From contig CASBHZ010000028.1 in assembly GCA_949123685.1 (NCBI GenBank), positions 1-35,093 of the forward strand: a stretch of 35,093 nucleotides of DNA, read 5' to 3'. Made by a program: the position numbers and the translations under genes. The notes under the pieces were generated by a model, which saw only the letters and a program-made list of their open reading frames with translations, did no database searches and had not been told where the DNA came from. This document shows positions 1 to 7,959 of the stretch, one piece after another; the first letter of the stretch is position 1, and each line of letters begins with the position of its first letter. Origin of the DNA: an uncultured Bacteroidales bacterium (GTDB lineage Bacteria > Bacteroidota > Bacteroidia > Bacteroidales > Muribaculaceae).

Positions 1-48
1 GGTGGCCCATTTTTTAATGAGTGCCCTGGCCTACTTTTCAGTGAGTAA

Positions 49-474
49 TTACAGCCTAAATGTTTTGTCGGTTTCTATTGTCTTGGATGTTACTGTTACG
101 GTTCCGTCGCGTTGCCCCTCTTTCAACAGTTCTTCAAATTTCTGTAAAGTCAGGACATATCCTCGCAACGAATCATCTTCCTCATATGTCCGTGAATTTT
201 TGACACCTCCGTTGCCGAGAACAAGAATCCTGTCAGAGAGGCGCAGACAGTATAGACGGAGTTTTGAATTAAGCACAGGAAGAGCCACCACAGAATCACG
301 CATCTTACCCTCAGGACGGAAGAAACGTTCCAGCGCGCCTTCATCGGCAATCTCATCTAAAATTTGCACTATGCGCAATAAGTCCTTATTCAATTGAGCA
401 TCTTCAATGAATTTGGAATAAAAACGTTCGTATTCAGTCTCAGATTCTTCCGAGAACTGAATGGTGTCATACCA
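49..474 (-). CDS. Toxin-like small protein (RelE/Gp49-like guess), start codon missing
   Basis: The open frame runs from just after a stop at 477-475 down to the stop at 49-51 and encodes about 141 residues. It contains no ATG. The first usual alternative start is a TTG at 393, which would remove about 27 residues (beginning YDTIQFSEESE) that look like genuine protein. An ATG at 475 lies in another frame and stops after two codons, so one base may have been lost just after it. The middle holds KLRLYCLRLSDRILVLGNGGVK followed by RTYEED, a pattern I associate with small toxin-like proteins of Bacteroidales that sit next to helix-turn-helix antitoxins; that assignment is from memory and weak. 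It begins 6 nt beyond the rmlB stop. A possible next gene (ATG at 8-10, minus strand) runs off the left edge and could be the antitoxin, but only three codons are visible. Confidence 0.5.
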   Translation of the reverse strand, partial: WYDTIQFSEESETEYERFYSKFIEDAQLNKDLLRIVQILDEIADEGALERFFRPEGKMRDSVVALPVLNSKLRLYCLRLSDRILVLGNGGVKNSRTYEEDDSLRGYVLTLQKFEELLKEGQRDGTVTVTSKTIETDKTFRL

Positions 475-479
475 TCATC

Positions 480-1610
480 TCAACGCTTGCTATACATATC
501 TTCGTAGTAACGTTCGTAATCACCGGATGTGATGTTATCCATCCATGCCTGATTCTCGAGATACCATTTCACGGTTTTCTCGATACCTTCTTCAAACTGG
601 AGAGACGGCTCCCATCCAAGTTCCTTCTGAAGTTTGCGGGAATCTATGGCATAACGCATATCATGACCGAGACGGTCAGTGACATAAGTTATCAGCTCGT
701 CACTATAACCTTCAGGATTGCCGAGAAGGCGGTCAACAGTCTTTATAACCACCTTGATAATATCAATATTCTTCCATTCGTTGAAACCACCGATATTATA
801 GGTTTCAGCCACTTTCCCTTTGTGGAAAATAAGGTCTATTGCCCGGGCATGGTCTTCAACAAAAAGCCAGTCGCGCACATTCTCCCCTTTTCCATATACA
901 GGCAGTGGCTTGCGATGACGGATATTATTGATAAACAAAGGTATCAGTTTTTCAGGGAACTGATATGGTCCATAGTTGTTGGAGCAATTGGTAACCAGCG
1001 TAGGCATGCCGTAAGTGTCGTGATAAGCACGCACGAAATGATCGCTTGATGCCTTGGATGCCGAATATGGAGAATGGGGGTCATACTTTGTGGTCTCAAG
1101 GAAGAACTCTGTTCCATAGGCGTGATGATGTTCAGAAGAAGCCTTGGTAGAGAATGGTGATTCCACGCCTTCCGGTTCTGTCAACTCAAGGGCACCATAG
1201 ACCTCATCTGTCGAGATATGATAAAACAGTTTGTTCTCATATTTTTCTGGCAGCGACTCCCAATATTCCTTTGCCGCCTGCAGAAGTGCCAACGTTCCCA
1301 TCACGTTAGTGCGGGCGAATGTGAAAGGATCCTTAATGGAACGGTCAACATGACTCTCTGCAGCGAGATGAATTATTCCGTTGATTTCATTTTCCTTGAT
1401 CACACGGCGCATCTCCTCAAGGTGGGAAATATCCGCACGCACAAACTTGTAGTTAGGCTTGTCTTCTATATCCTTGAGATTCGCGAGGTTGCCTGCATAT
1501 GTAAGCTTGTCAAGATTGACAATCTTATAATCGGGATACTTATTTACAAAAAGACGGACCACATGAGAACCGATAAATCCGGCTCCGCCGGTAATCAAAA
1601 TATTCTTCAT
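480..1610 (-). CDS. rfbB: dTDP-glucose 4,6-dehydratase
   Basis: This enzyme (RmlB/RfbB) oxidises and dehydrates dTDP-glucose to dTDP-4-keto-6-deoxyglucose, the second step of dTDP-rhamnose synthesis in the cytoplasm. The 376-residue protein is an extended short-chain dehydrogenase. It has the NAD-binding GGAGFIG at residues 8-14, the Thr134-Asp135-Glu136 dehydratase triad in HISTDEVYG, and the catalytic pair Tyr182/Lys186 in YSASK. NNYGPYQFPEKLIP and NVRDWLFVEDHARA are typical sugar-nucleotide binding segments. The length is slightly above the usual ~350 because of an insert around residues 140-180, which is common in Bacteroidetes. It lies 61 bp downstream of rmlC on the same strand, so the two are probably cotranscribed. 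rmlA and rmlD are not in this window and may lie to the left. Identification is secure. Confidence 0.97.
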   Translation of the reverse strand: MKNILITGGAGFIGSHVVRLFVNKYPDYKIVNLDKLTYAGNLANLKDIEDKPNYKFVRADISHLEEMRRVIKENEINGIIHLAAESHVDRSIKDPFTFARTNVMGTLALLQAAKEYWESLPEKYENKLFYHISTDEVYGALELTEPEGVESPFSTKASSEHHHAYGTEFFLETTKYDPHSPYSASKASSDHFVRAYHDTYGMPTLVTNCSNNYGPYQFPEKLIPLFINNIRHRKPLPVYGKGENVRDWLFVEDHARAIDLIFHKGKVAETYNIGGFNEWKNIDIIKVVIKTVDRLLGNPEGYSDELITYVTDRLGHDMRYAIDSRKLQKELGWEPSLQFEEGIEKTVKWYLENQAWMDNITSGDYERYYEDMYSKR

Positions 1611-1671
1611 AAGTAATTGTGTATTTCTTGGAGTATTAATTTTTTTGATTTTTAACAGATTTTTTTGTTAC

Positions 1672-2226
1672 TCAAAACGGGGATTGGATTTCGCCCAATT
1701 TTGGATGACGGGAATCTTTATCTGAAAGTATCCGGTCTTCGGGAGCAATTTTCCAATCAATGCCAAGAGAGTCATCATTCAGAGAAATACCCCCGTCTGC
1801 CTGAGGTGCATAATAATTATCACACTTATATTGGAACACCGCTTCCTCACTCAATACCGAAAATCCATGGGCAAAGCCGCGTGGAATAAAGAACTGCACA
1901 TTATTCTCTTCAGAAAGTTCCACGGCAAAGTGCTTACCGAATGTAGGAGAATCGCGACGAAGATCCACGGCTACATCAAGGACACGTCCTTTAATGCACC
2001 TGACCAACTTGGATTGAGCGAACGGAGGACGCTGAAAATGAAGTCCGCGAACCACTCCGTAACTTGATTTCGACTGATTGTCCTGCACAAATTCCACAGG
2101 ATATCCAACTGCCTCATCAAAATTCTTTTTACTGTAGCTTTCAAAGAAATACCCTCTCGAGTCAGTAAAAATTTTAGGTCGCAAAATCAGCAATCCCTCT
2201 ATTTCAGGTTTTATAATTTCCATCAC
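1672..2226 (-). CDS. rfbC: dTDP-4-dehydrorhamnose 3,5-epimerase
   Basis: RmlC/RfbC epimerises dTDP-4-keto-6-deoxyglucose at C3 and C5 to give dTDP-4-keto-rhamnose, the product step after RmlB. The 184-residue cupin matches the family length. The catalytic base is His63 in VRGLHFQ; the general acid is probably Tyr133 in FQYK. FTDSRGYFFESY near residue 20 and IPRGFAHGF near residue 115 are family signatures. Two ATGs lie in tandem at the start; the second, at 2223, is equally possible. A TAAATTTG -7 box at 2243-2250 would put the transcript start only about 10-15 nt before the ATG. As first gene of the rmlC-rmlB pair it likely supplies both. There is no obvious internal terminator before rmlB. 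Confidence 0.97.
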   Translation of the reverse strand: MMEIIKPEIEGLLILRPKIFTDSRGYFFESYSKKNFDEAVGYPVEFVQDNQSKSSYGVVRGLHFQRPPFAQSKLVRCIKGRVLDVAVDLRRDSPTFGKHFAVELSEENNVQFFIPRGFAHGFSVLSEEAVFQYKCDNYYAPQADGGISLNDDSLGIDWKIAPEDRILSDKDSRHPKLGEIQSPF

Positions 2227-2242
2227 ACATCTGTTTGAACTG

Positions 2243-2250
2243 CAAATTTA
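2243..2250 (-). promoter_or_regulatory. Bacteroidetes -7 box for rmlC-rmlB
   Basis: On the minus strand this reads TAAATTTG, matching the Bacteroidetes sigma-ABfr -7 consensus TAnnTTTG. It ends 17 nt before the first rmlC ATG. No TTTG is seen at the expected -33 position, so the call rests on one box. Confidence 0.5.
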
Positions 2251-2299
2251 CAATTTTTTTTGTAATTTTGTAAGTAATGGATAATTTTAAATCCATTGC

Positions 2300-2479
2300 T
2301 TAAGTATGACTCGCAAATTAGTTAATGCATATTTTTAGCGGATTTTCGAGGGATTTAAGTGAGTTCAGGAAGGAGCAATGCGTGCATTGTGACTGATGGA
2401 ACTCGCTTAAATCACCGGAAAGACGCTAAAAGATGCGTTGACTAATCAATACATTAAATAATTTCGATGTCATACTTAA
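2300..2479. repeat. Nested inverted-repeat element, copy 1
   Basis: This fills most of the 309-bp gap between the divergent rmlC and relA genes. The outer arms TTAAGTATGAC (2300-2310) and GTCATACTTAA (2469-2479) are perfect inverted repeats. Just inside, 2312-2327 pairs imperfectly with 2452-2466. Next come TTTTAGCG (2333-2340) with CGCTAAAA (2424-2431), then a 15-bp stem (2352-2366 with 2399-2413) containing one G-T wobble. The apex is AGGA, a 16-nt hairpin GCAATG-CGTG-CATTGT (2375-2390), then GACTGA (2391-2396). Copies 2 and 3 share the layout and core. No ORF is present. It may be a MITE-like DNA element or a structured RNA; the sequence cannot separate these. Confidence 0.8.
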
Positions 2480-2535
2480 ATAACACAGGTTACAAATAAC
2501 CGAACAAATCCCGGCATGTTTATTGTTTAAAGAAC

Positions 2536-4776
2536 ATGATAGCAGAGATGAGTTCATATGTCTTTAAGAACATGGAGAATATACAGGTAGAAAAACTGAG
2601 CCACACGGAACTTCGCGAAGTGGCATCGCTTGCAAAAGAAATCAATTCCCATCTCCTGCCACACCTTGAGGAGAATGAACTTTCACGCTTCCGCAACATC
2701 CTTCGTGACGGAATGAAACGCAGCGTCAAGGCTCATTCCTCACGCAATATCCCTTTTGCAATCCTTGCTTTAAAGACTGCATGTGCATTTGCCGACATGG
2801 TAGACCCGGATCGGAACATTCTAATTGCAATCCTCCTTTATCCGCTTTATCACGAAGGATTACAGTCTATAAATGACATACGCAAAGAATGGGGAGATGA
2901 TATTGCAAGCTTACTTGAAGGCATTTCAAACGTATCCAAATTCAGCAACCGCAACTCGGCTCATAACCAAGAAAATTTCCGTGGTCTGATGCTTGCATTG
3001 GCACATGACATAAGGGTAATCATCATAATGATAGTGGAGAACTTGATGCTGATGCGCTCCATCAATCACCATCCCGATGAGGAATGGGTGCGCAATGTCG
3101 CTTTCGAGGCAAACTGCCTCTATGCCCAGCTTGCCCACAGACTCGGACTATACAAGATAAAAGGTGAACTCGAAGACCTGTCGCTTAAATATACAAACCG
3201 CGAGATATACACGCAGATAGCGAAAAAGCTCAACGAGACCAAACGTTCACGCGACCAATATATCAGCGAATTTATAGCACCGGTGAAGGAACGCCTTATT
3301 GAAGAAGGACTTATATTTTCTATAAAGGGACGCACAAAATCCATCTCTTCCATATGGAACAAGATGAAGAAGCAGAAAGTGGACCTTCCCGGAATTTACG
3401 ACCTTTTCGCAATCCGTGTAATCATAGACACTCCACGCGAACGCGAAAAGCAGGATTGCTGGCTTGCATATTCAATTCTCGCTGATATGTACACGGCAAA
3501 CCCGGCGCGTATGAAAGACTGGATATCCGTGCCTAAAAGCAACGGCTATGAAAGCCTCCACGCCACGGTGATGGGACCTGGGCAGAAATGGGTGGAAGTG
3601 CAATTCCGAACAGAAAGGATGGATCTTGTTGCCGAAAAAGGTCTTGCGGCACACTGGCGCTATAAGGGTGGCAAAGGCGACAGCTCCGACAAATGGATGA
3701 ACAACATCCGCGACATACTTGAAACTGCAGAGGCTGGACCGATGCAGCTCATGAAAAATATAAAGGCGGATGCGTTTGGTCAGGAAGTATTCGCTTTCAC
3801 TCCGAAGGGAGACCTTTTCCGCATGACAAACGGAGCGACAGTACTTGATTTTGCATTCCACATTCACACAAATGTCGGTGCCCATTGTACGGGAGCCGTG
3901 GTAAATGGCTCCCACAAACGCTTGAATTATAAGATACAGAATGGAGATACGGTAGAGATACTGACTTCTTCCAATCAGATTCCCCGTCTGGAATGGCTCA
4001 ATATTGTTATCACGTCAAAGGCTCGCAACAAAATCAAGCAAAGCCTCAACGAAGAGAAACAACGTCTTGCAGACATAGGAAAAGAGTCTTTTTCCAGACG
4101 TGCAAAAAACCGCAAACTGGAAATTGAGGAAGCGGAGCTTATGCGTCTAATAAAGAAGCAGGGATATAAGTCTGCGATCGAATTTTTTGCAGATATGGGC
4201 AGCAACAAGATCGATGCAGGACGTTTTCTGAACACTTATGTAGAGTTTACTACCCGTGAAATCGAGACAGAACATATTTCGGCCGAAGAATTTCAGTTGG
4301 TACCCCCCAAGGACGAAGAACCTAAGAATGATGTTTTAGTAATAGGAGAAAAAAGCATCAGCGGACTGAACTACAAGTTTGCACGATGCTGCAACCCTAT
4401 TTATGGGGATGATGTGTTCGGATTCATATCGTCAGACGGATCTGTGAAAATCCACAAAAGTAATTGCCCCAATGCCGAGCATATCCGTGAGCGCTACCCA
4501 TACCGGATAATACGTGCCAACTGGAGCGGGAAAAGCGGAGAAATGCTTCCGGCATCTCTGCGCGTAATCGGGAACGACGACATAGGCATTGTCGCCAATA
4601 TCACGTCGATAATATCCAAGGAGCCGAACACGATGCTCAGGAACATATCAATTGATTCACACGATGGCATATTCCAGGGATACCTCGTTATCGGAGTGAC
4701 CGACAATAGACAACTCACGGCCTTGATCAAAAAGATCAAGACCGTGAAAGGAATAAAAGACGTTGTAAGGATTTAG
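2536..4776 (+). CDS. relA: Long RelA/SpoT-family (p)ppGpp synthetase, hydrolase domain degenerate
   Basis: The protein makes the alarmone (p)ppGpp from ATP and GTP or GDP during starvation. Domain order over 746 residues is: HD-like region (about 55-200), synthetase (about 250-370), TGS (about 414-475), zinc-finger/CC domain with Cys618, Cys619, His640 and Cys644, and a C-terminal ACT domain (about 672-746). The synthetase keeps GRTKSISSIWNKM, Asp289 in IYDLFAIRVI, NGYESLHATV and EVQFRTERM. The hydrolase does not: the family motif LLHDVVED reads LLYPLYHE here, with Tyr102-Pro103 in place of His-Asp, and the later RLADRLHNMR-type helix is also unrecognisable. It is therefore predicted to be synthetase only, with breakdown left to another protein. 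The ATG at 2536 follows A-rich sequence; MSSYVF at 2563 is an alternative start. It is preceded by element 1. Confidence 0.93.
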   Translation: MIAEMSSYVFKNMENIQVEKLSHTELREVASLAKEINSHLLPHLEENELSRFRNILRDGMKRSVKAHSSRNIPFAILALKTACAFADMVDPDRNILIAILLYPLYHEGLQSINDIRKEWGDDIASLLEGISNVSKFSNRNSAHNQENFRGLMLALAHDIRVIIIMIVENLMLMRSINHHPDEEWVRNVAFEANCLYAQLAHRLGLYKIKGELEDLSLKYTNREIYTQIAKKLNETKRSRDQYISEFIAPVKERLIEEGLIFSIKGRTKSISSIWNKMKKQKVDLPGIYDLFAIRVIIDTPREREKQDCWLAYSILADMYTANPARMKDWISVPKSNGYESLHATVMGPGQKWVEVQFRTERMDLVAEKGLAAHWRYKGGKGDSSDKWMNNIRDILETAEAGPMQLMKNIKADAFGQEVFAFTPKGDLFRMTNGATVLDFAFHIHTNVGAHCTGAVVNGSHKRLNYKIQNGDTVEILTSSNQIPRLEWLNIVITSKARNKIKQSLNEEKQRLADIGKESFSRRAKNRKLEIEEAELMRLIKKQGYKSAIEFFADMGSNKIDAGRFLNTYVEFTTREIETEHISAEEFQLVPPKDEEPKNDVLVIGEKSISGLNYKFARCCNPIYGDDVFGFISSDGSVKIHKSNCPNAEHIRERYPYRIIRANWSGKSGEMLPASLRVIGNDDIGIVANITSIISKEPNTMLRNISIDSHDGIFQGYLVIGVTDNRQLTALIKKIKTVKGIKDVVRI

Positions 4777-4816
4777 AAGCCGTTTAAATCGTAGTCTACA
4801 TACTTTGAATCATTGT

Positions 4817-7657
4817 TTACATACGTGGAGGGGGACCCATGCGGTGCATCCTCCCCTGTCTGCCGGGATGAGGTCCGGGACGACCGTCAAAGTTGTCACC
4901 TCCTTTGTTTCCCTTATTTTTCAACGTATTGAATGTGTATGATATACCGAACATCACGTAACGGGTCAGGTCATTATAACTGCTGTCTGTAATGGTTCCG
5001 TTTGCACTGACAGAGCGGGATATGTTCTTTTTCTGTCCCAAAAGGTCATATGCACGAACGCTGAGAGTAAGGTTCTTTTCACGGAGGAAACTATACGAAA
5101 TTTGTGCGTTCCAAAGCCATGAAGTCGAATTGAATCCGTTAGAGTAACCACTCGTTTTGTCAAAATTAATATCGGTATTCACCTGCAGGCCGAAAGGCAA
5201 ATACAGGGATGCGTCGGAACGGAAACCATATGCATGAGTGTAAAGATTCGCCTGATCCGGAAGGGAATTGGTTGCCATATTGAAAGAATATGTAGGATTA
5301 ACAGACATCTGAAAGATATCGCAAGTGAAAGTCATTCCGGCATTGGGCGATAACCTTAAATTGCCTGAACGGTTGAAATTACCGTTGATATATCCCGCCA
5401 TAGATGAATAGTTAGCCGCTGCACGTGCCGAGAAGCGCCATTTCCGGTTACGGAAAGGTTGATTTATCATGAACATTCCCCATCCGGAGAAATTACCGTT
5501 TGCATTTGTATAAGTAGTCTCCCTCTTACCTGTTTCGGGGTCTGACACGGTTTTATTCACAATTACATTCTGCGAATACTGTAGGTTTAACATTGCCATC
5601 ATTGCCTGCTGCGTATCTTGATTGTAATTATTGAAATGCACATTCATGGATTGCGTGAATGTAGGTTTCAGATCCGGATTACCACGGGTTATGTTCAAAG
5701 GATCCGACTCGTCCGCAACAGGCTGCAATTGAGTAAGTGAAGGAGCCGTGGTGCGTGCACGGTAATCAGCCCGTATTGATTTAGTTTTACTAAACCTATA
5801 ACGGAACCTTGCGAAAGGCGCCACATTCCATACCCATTGTGTCGGAATATTACGTTCGGATTTAAGAAGGTCCTCACTCCCACTGCTGGATGGAGAAAAC
5901 ACCAGACCTGCCTCCAGATTATATTTACTATTTATCTTTTTATATCCCAATTGAAGTTCCTGAGTTCCGAATTTATTACGGAAACGATTCGACAAATCCG
6001 TATCAAACACTGCCAACTCAGGAATGGTTGCGAAATCTACCGGTGAAAAGTCTGTTGTTTCCAAAGGCAGAGGAATATTATAGGTATCCTTATTGGCATT
6101 GTTAAACCTATATTGGAAACGATAAGCCACTTGCAGGAAGTTACCTCGCGTCACATCTCCGAGAGGTTCAGTCCAAGTCAGCCTCGCACCCACCGAGTTA
6201 TTCCATTGATGATTATCAAGGAAACGATAAAGTTTCTCACTGCTGTTCGCAGGATCTATCGCAAGGTAATATTCAATGTCGCTCCATGTTGTTGAATACT
6301 GTTTTGTATCTGAAAAATCATAGTTCGCCTGCACGCTGAACGATCTGCCCGGACGCGACGGGAAATTATGATTAAAGATCAAACGTCCGGATGCGTTATA
6401 GCTTGTACCGTGATTAAACCTCTTACTGATATCGCTGTTCAATAAATCCATATTGAATCCGCCATTCCACATGTAGCTTTCACCTGTAGACTGGGTGTTA
6501 CGGTTGTTAAAACTGAACTGAGGTCTGAAATCAAGCGTGTTGTTAGGATCTATTTTCCATTCCATACGGAAATCCGCCCTCAGGTTATGACCTTTATCGC
6601 GAGTATAATTGCTACTGCTTTTAAACTCATTACGACCGGTCTGCAAATATTCAGTGTTGGTTGAAGACTCGGAATCGCGATCGGTATGAGTGTAAAACAC
6701 ATTACCCCCTACACGAAACTTATCTGTTTTCCCAAGATTAAAATTGACACCCAACTGCTGTGACGAGGTAATACCGCCGGAAGACCCGAAATTTGAAAAA
6801 CGGCCCCTTCCCGAATCCATAAAACCGAGATCATTGGTATTATTGGCACCTCCTACAACAGAAATCTGATTATTGTCTGTGAAAGTGGAGACATTGAACT
6901 TACCTTCATACCGCTTGTCGGTGCCATAACCGCCCTCTATCGTTCCGAACCAGCCGTTTTTCATATTCTTCTTAACGGTGAGGTTTATAACGGTTTCCTC
7001 TTCACCATCGTCAACACCCGTGATTCTGGCGAGATCGCTCTTACGGTCAACAACCTGAACTTTATCTACGAGATCAGAAGGCAGATTCTTAGTCGCCATT
7101 TTAGTGTCATCTCCAAAAAACTCCTTACCGTCTACAAGTATTTTTGTTACAGTCTTACCTCCCGATGTTATTTTACCTTCAGAATCCACTTCCACTCCGG
7201 GGAGTTTTTTCAACAAATCTTCAACCGATGCATTCGCCTGAGTCTTGAAAGAACCGGCATTGAACTCTATCGTGTCCTGCTTTGCCACTACAGAAGCCTT
7301 CACTGCCGTAACCACGGCATCATCCAGAGTGACAGAAGTTTCTGTCATAACTACAGGACCAATATTCAGGACAGTTGTCGTATCTTGCACTTCTACAATC
7401 TTACGCACTGCGTCCATACCGACCATTGAGAAATTAACCACATAATTACCCGGTTTTATACCATTAAAGGAAAAATCCCCTTTTGCAGATGTGATCATGT
7501 ACCCCTTCCTCACGGAATCCGGATATTCGATTATCTGTGTTGTAACACCAACAAGAGGTTGCGAATCTGAATCGACAACCTTCCCTTTCACCACTGCTGC
7601 TAAAGATACAGAAGCGGAAACAACTAAAACTGCAAATGCAAGCAATAACTTTCTCAT
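4817..7657 (-). CDS. Outer-membrane beta-barrel protein, TonB-receptor-like
   Basis: The 946-residue protein has a signal peptide (residues 1 to about 20), then a carboxypeptidase-regulatory-like domain (about 22-105, starting VVKGKVVDSDSQPLVGV), a plug-like region (about 115-215, with EDLLKKLPGVEVDSEG and ILVDGKEFFGDD) and a long beta-barrel rich in aromatic/polar alternation. This is the OMP_b-brl_3 type of outer membrane beta-barrel family. No SusD partner lies beside it, so it is not a standard Sus pair and the substrate is unknown. The barrel appears to end at YVMFGISYTFN, after which a ~38-residue Gly/Pro/Arg/Met tail follows, which is unusual for a barrel terminus. It converges on relA with a 40-bp gap that shows no clear terminator. 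No consensus promoter was found upstream. Confidence 0.88.
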   Translation of the reverse strand: MRKLLLAFAVLVVSASVSLAAVVKGKVVDSDSQPLVGVTTQIIEYPDSVRKGYMITSAKGDFSFNGIKPGNYVVNFSMVGMDAVRKIVEVQDTTTVLNIGPVVMTETSVTLDDAVVTAVKASVVAKQDTIEFNAGSFKTQANASVEDLLKKLPGVEVDSEGKITSGGKTVTKILVDGKEFFGDDTKMATKNLPSDLVDKVQVVDRKSDLARITGVDDGEEETVINLTVKKNMKNGWFGTIEGGYGTDKRYEGKFNVSTFTDNNQISVVGGANNTNDLGFMDSGRGRFSNFGSSGGITSSQQLGVNFNLGKTDKFRVGGNVFYTHTDRDSESSTNTEYLQTGRNEFKSSSNYTRDKGHNLRADFRMEWKIDPNNTLDFRPQFSFNNRNTQSTGESYMWNGGFNMDLLNSDISKRFNHGTSYNASGRLIFNHNFPSRPGRSFSVQANYDFSDTKQYSTTWSDIEYYLAIDPANSSEKLYRFLDNHQWNNSVGARLTWTEPLGDVTRGNFLQVAYRFQYRFNNANKDTYNIPLPLETTDFSPVDFATIPELAVFDTDLSNRFRNKFGTQELQLGYKKINSKYNLEAGLVFSPSSSGSEDLLKSERNIPTQWVWNVAPFARFRYRFSKTKSIRADYRARTTAPSLTQLQPVADESDPLNITRGNPDLKPTFTQSMNVHFNNYNQDTQQAMMAMLNLQYSQNVIVNKTVSDPETGKRETTYTNANGNFSGWGMFMINQPFRNRKWRFSARAAANYSSMAGYINGNFNRSGNLRLSPNAGMTFTCDIFQMSVNPTYSFNMATNSLPDQANLYTHAYGFRSDASLYLPFGLQVNTDINFDKTSGYSNGFNSTSWLWNAQISYSFLREKNLTLSVRAYDLLGQKKNISRSVSANGTITDSSYNDLTRYVMFGISYTFNTLKNKGNKGGDNFDGRPGPHPGRQGRMHRMGPPPRM

Positions 7658-7959
7658 TTCTATTGTAGTGGAATAATTTTTACGAAATGTTTAGAATAAC
7701 CCTGTTAAAATCCAAACACATTCTTAAGACACCAACCATTAAAAATAGTTTAAATAGCATATTATTAATTTTTCAAAACAAAGAGCAATATTCAAGAGCT
7801 GCTCAGGAACTGTTTAAACTTTATCCGTTATTTCTTTGTATAAATTTAAGGTGCACCATAACCTCTTGTATTAAATTTATAGGCACGTCAGGGTTAATCG
7901 GGAAAATAATGTTAATTTTGCACTTAATAAACCGTAAAAAATTTAAAATACCATATAAT
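7658..7959. other. Divergent intergenic region, AT-rich
   Basis: This 302-bp gap separates the minus-strand barrel gene from the plus-strand DUF4301 gene. It is A/T-rich and holds the -7 box described at 7913. The open frame continues upstream to an ATG at 7687, but that stretch shows low-complexity composition (many Ile, Lys, Leu, Phe, Asn) and overlaps the promoter, so I treat it as non-coding. I see no repeat, RNA gene or terminator. Confidence 0.6.
7913..7920 (+). promoter_or_regulatory. -7 box for the DUF4301 gene
   Basis: TAATTTTG matches TAnnTTTG and lies 39 nt before the ATG at 7960. It lies inside the longer open frame that starts at 7687, which argues for the later start. No clear -33 TTTG is present. 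Confidence 0.5.

Noticed and set aside
663..1049. Opposite-strand open frames within rmlB, the giant gene and the RND gene
   Set aside because: They mirror strongly coding frames, lack motifs and have no promoter or start context of their own.
2300..2479. Simple transcription terminator for element copy 1
   Set aside because: It lies between divergent genes, so neither gene ends there, and it is about five times longer than the terminators in this window.
4817..7657. SusC of a polysaccharide utilisation locus
   Set aside because: No SusD-like gene or glycoside hydrolase is adjacent, and the barrel is of the OMP_b-brl_3 type.
7687..7959. N-terminal extension of the DUF4301 frame from the ATG at 7687
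   Set aside because: The 91 extra residues have low-complexity, AT-driven composition, overlap the promoter box at 7913 and precede the family-like start at 7960.
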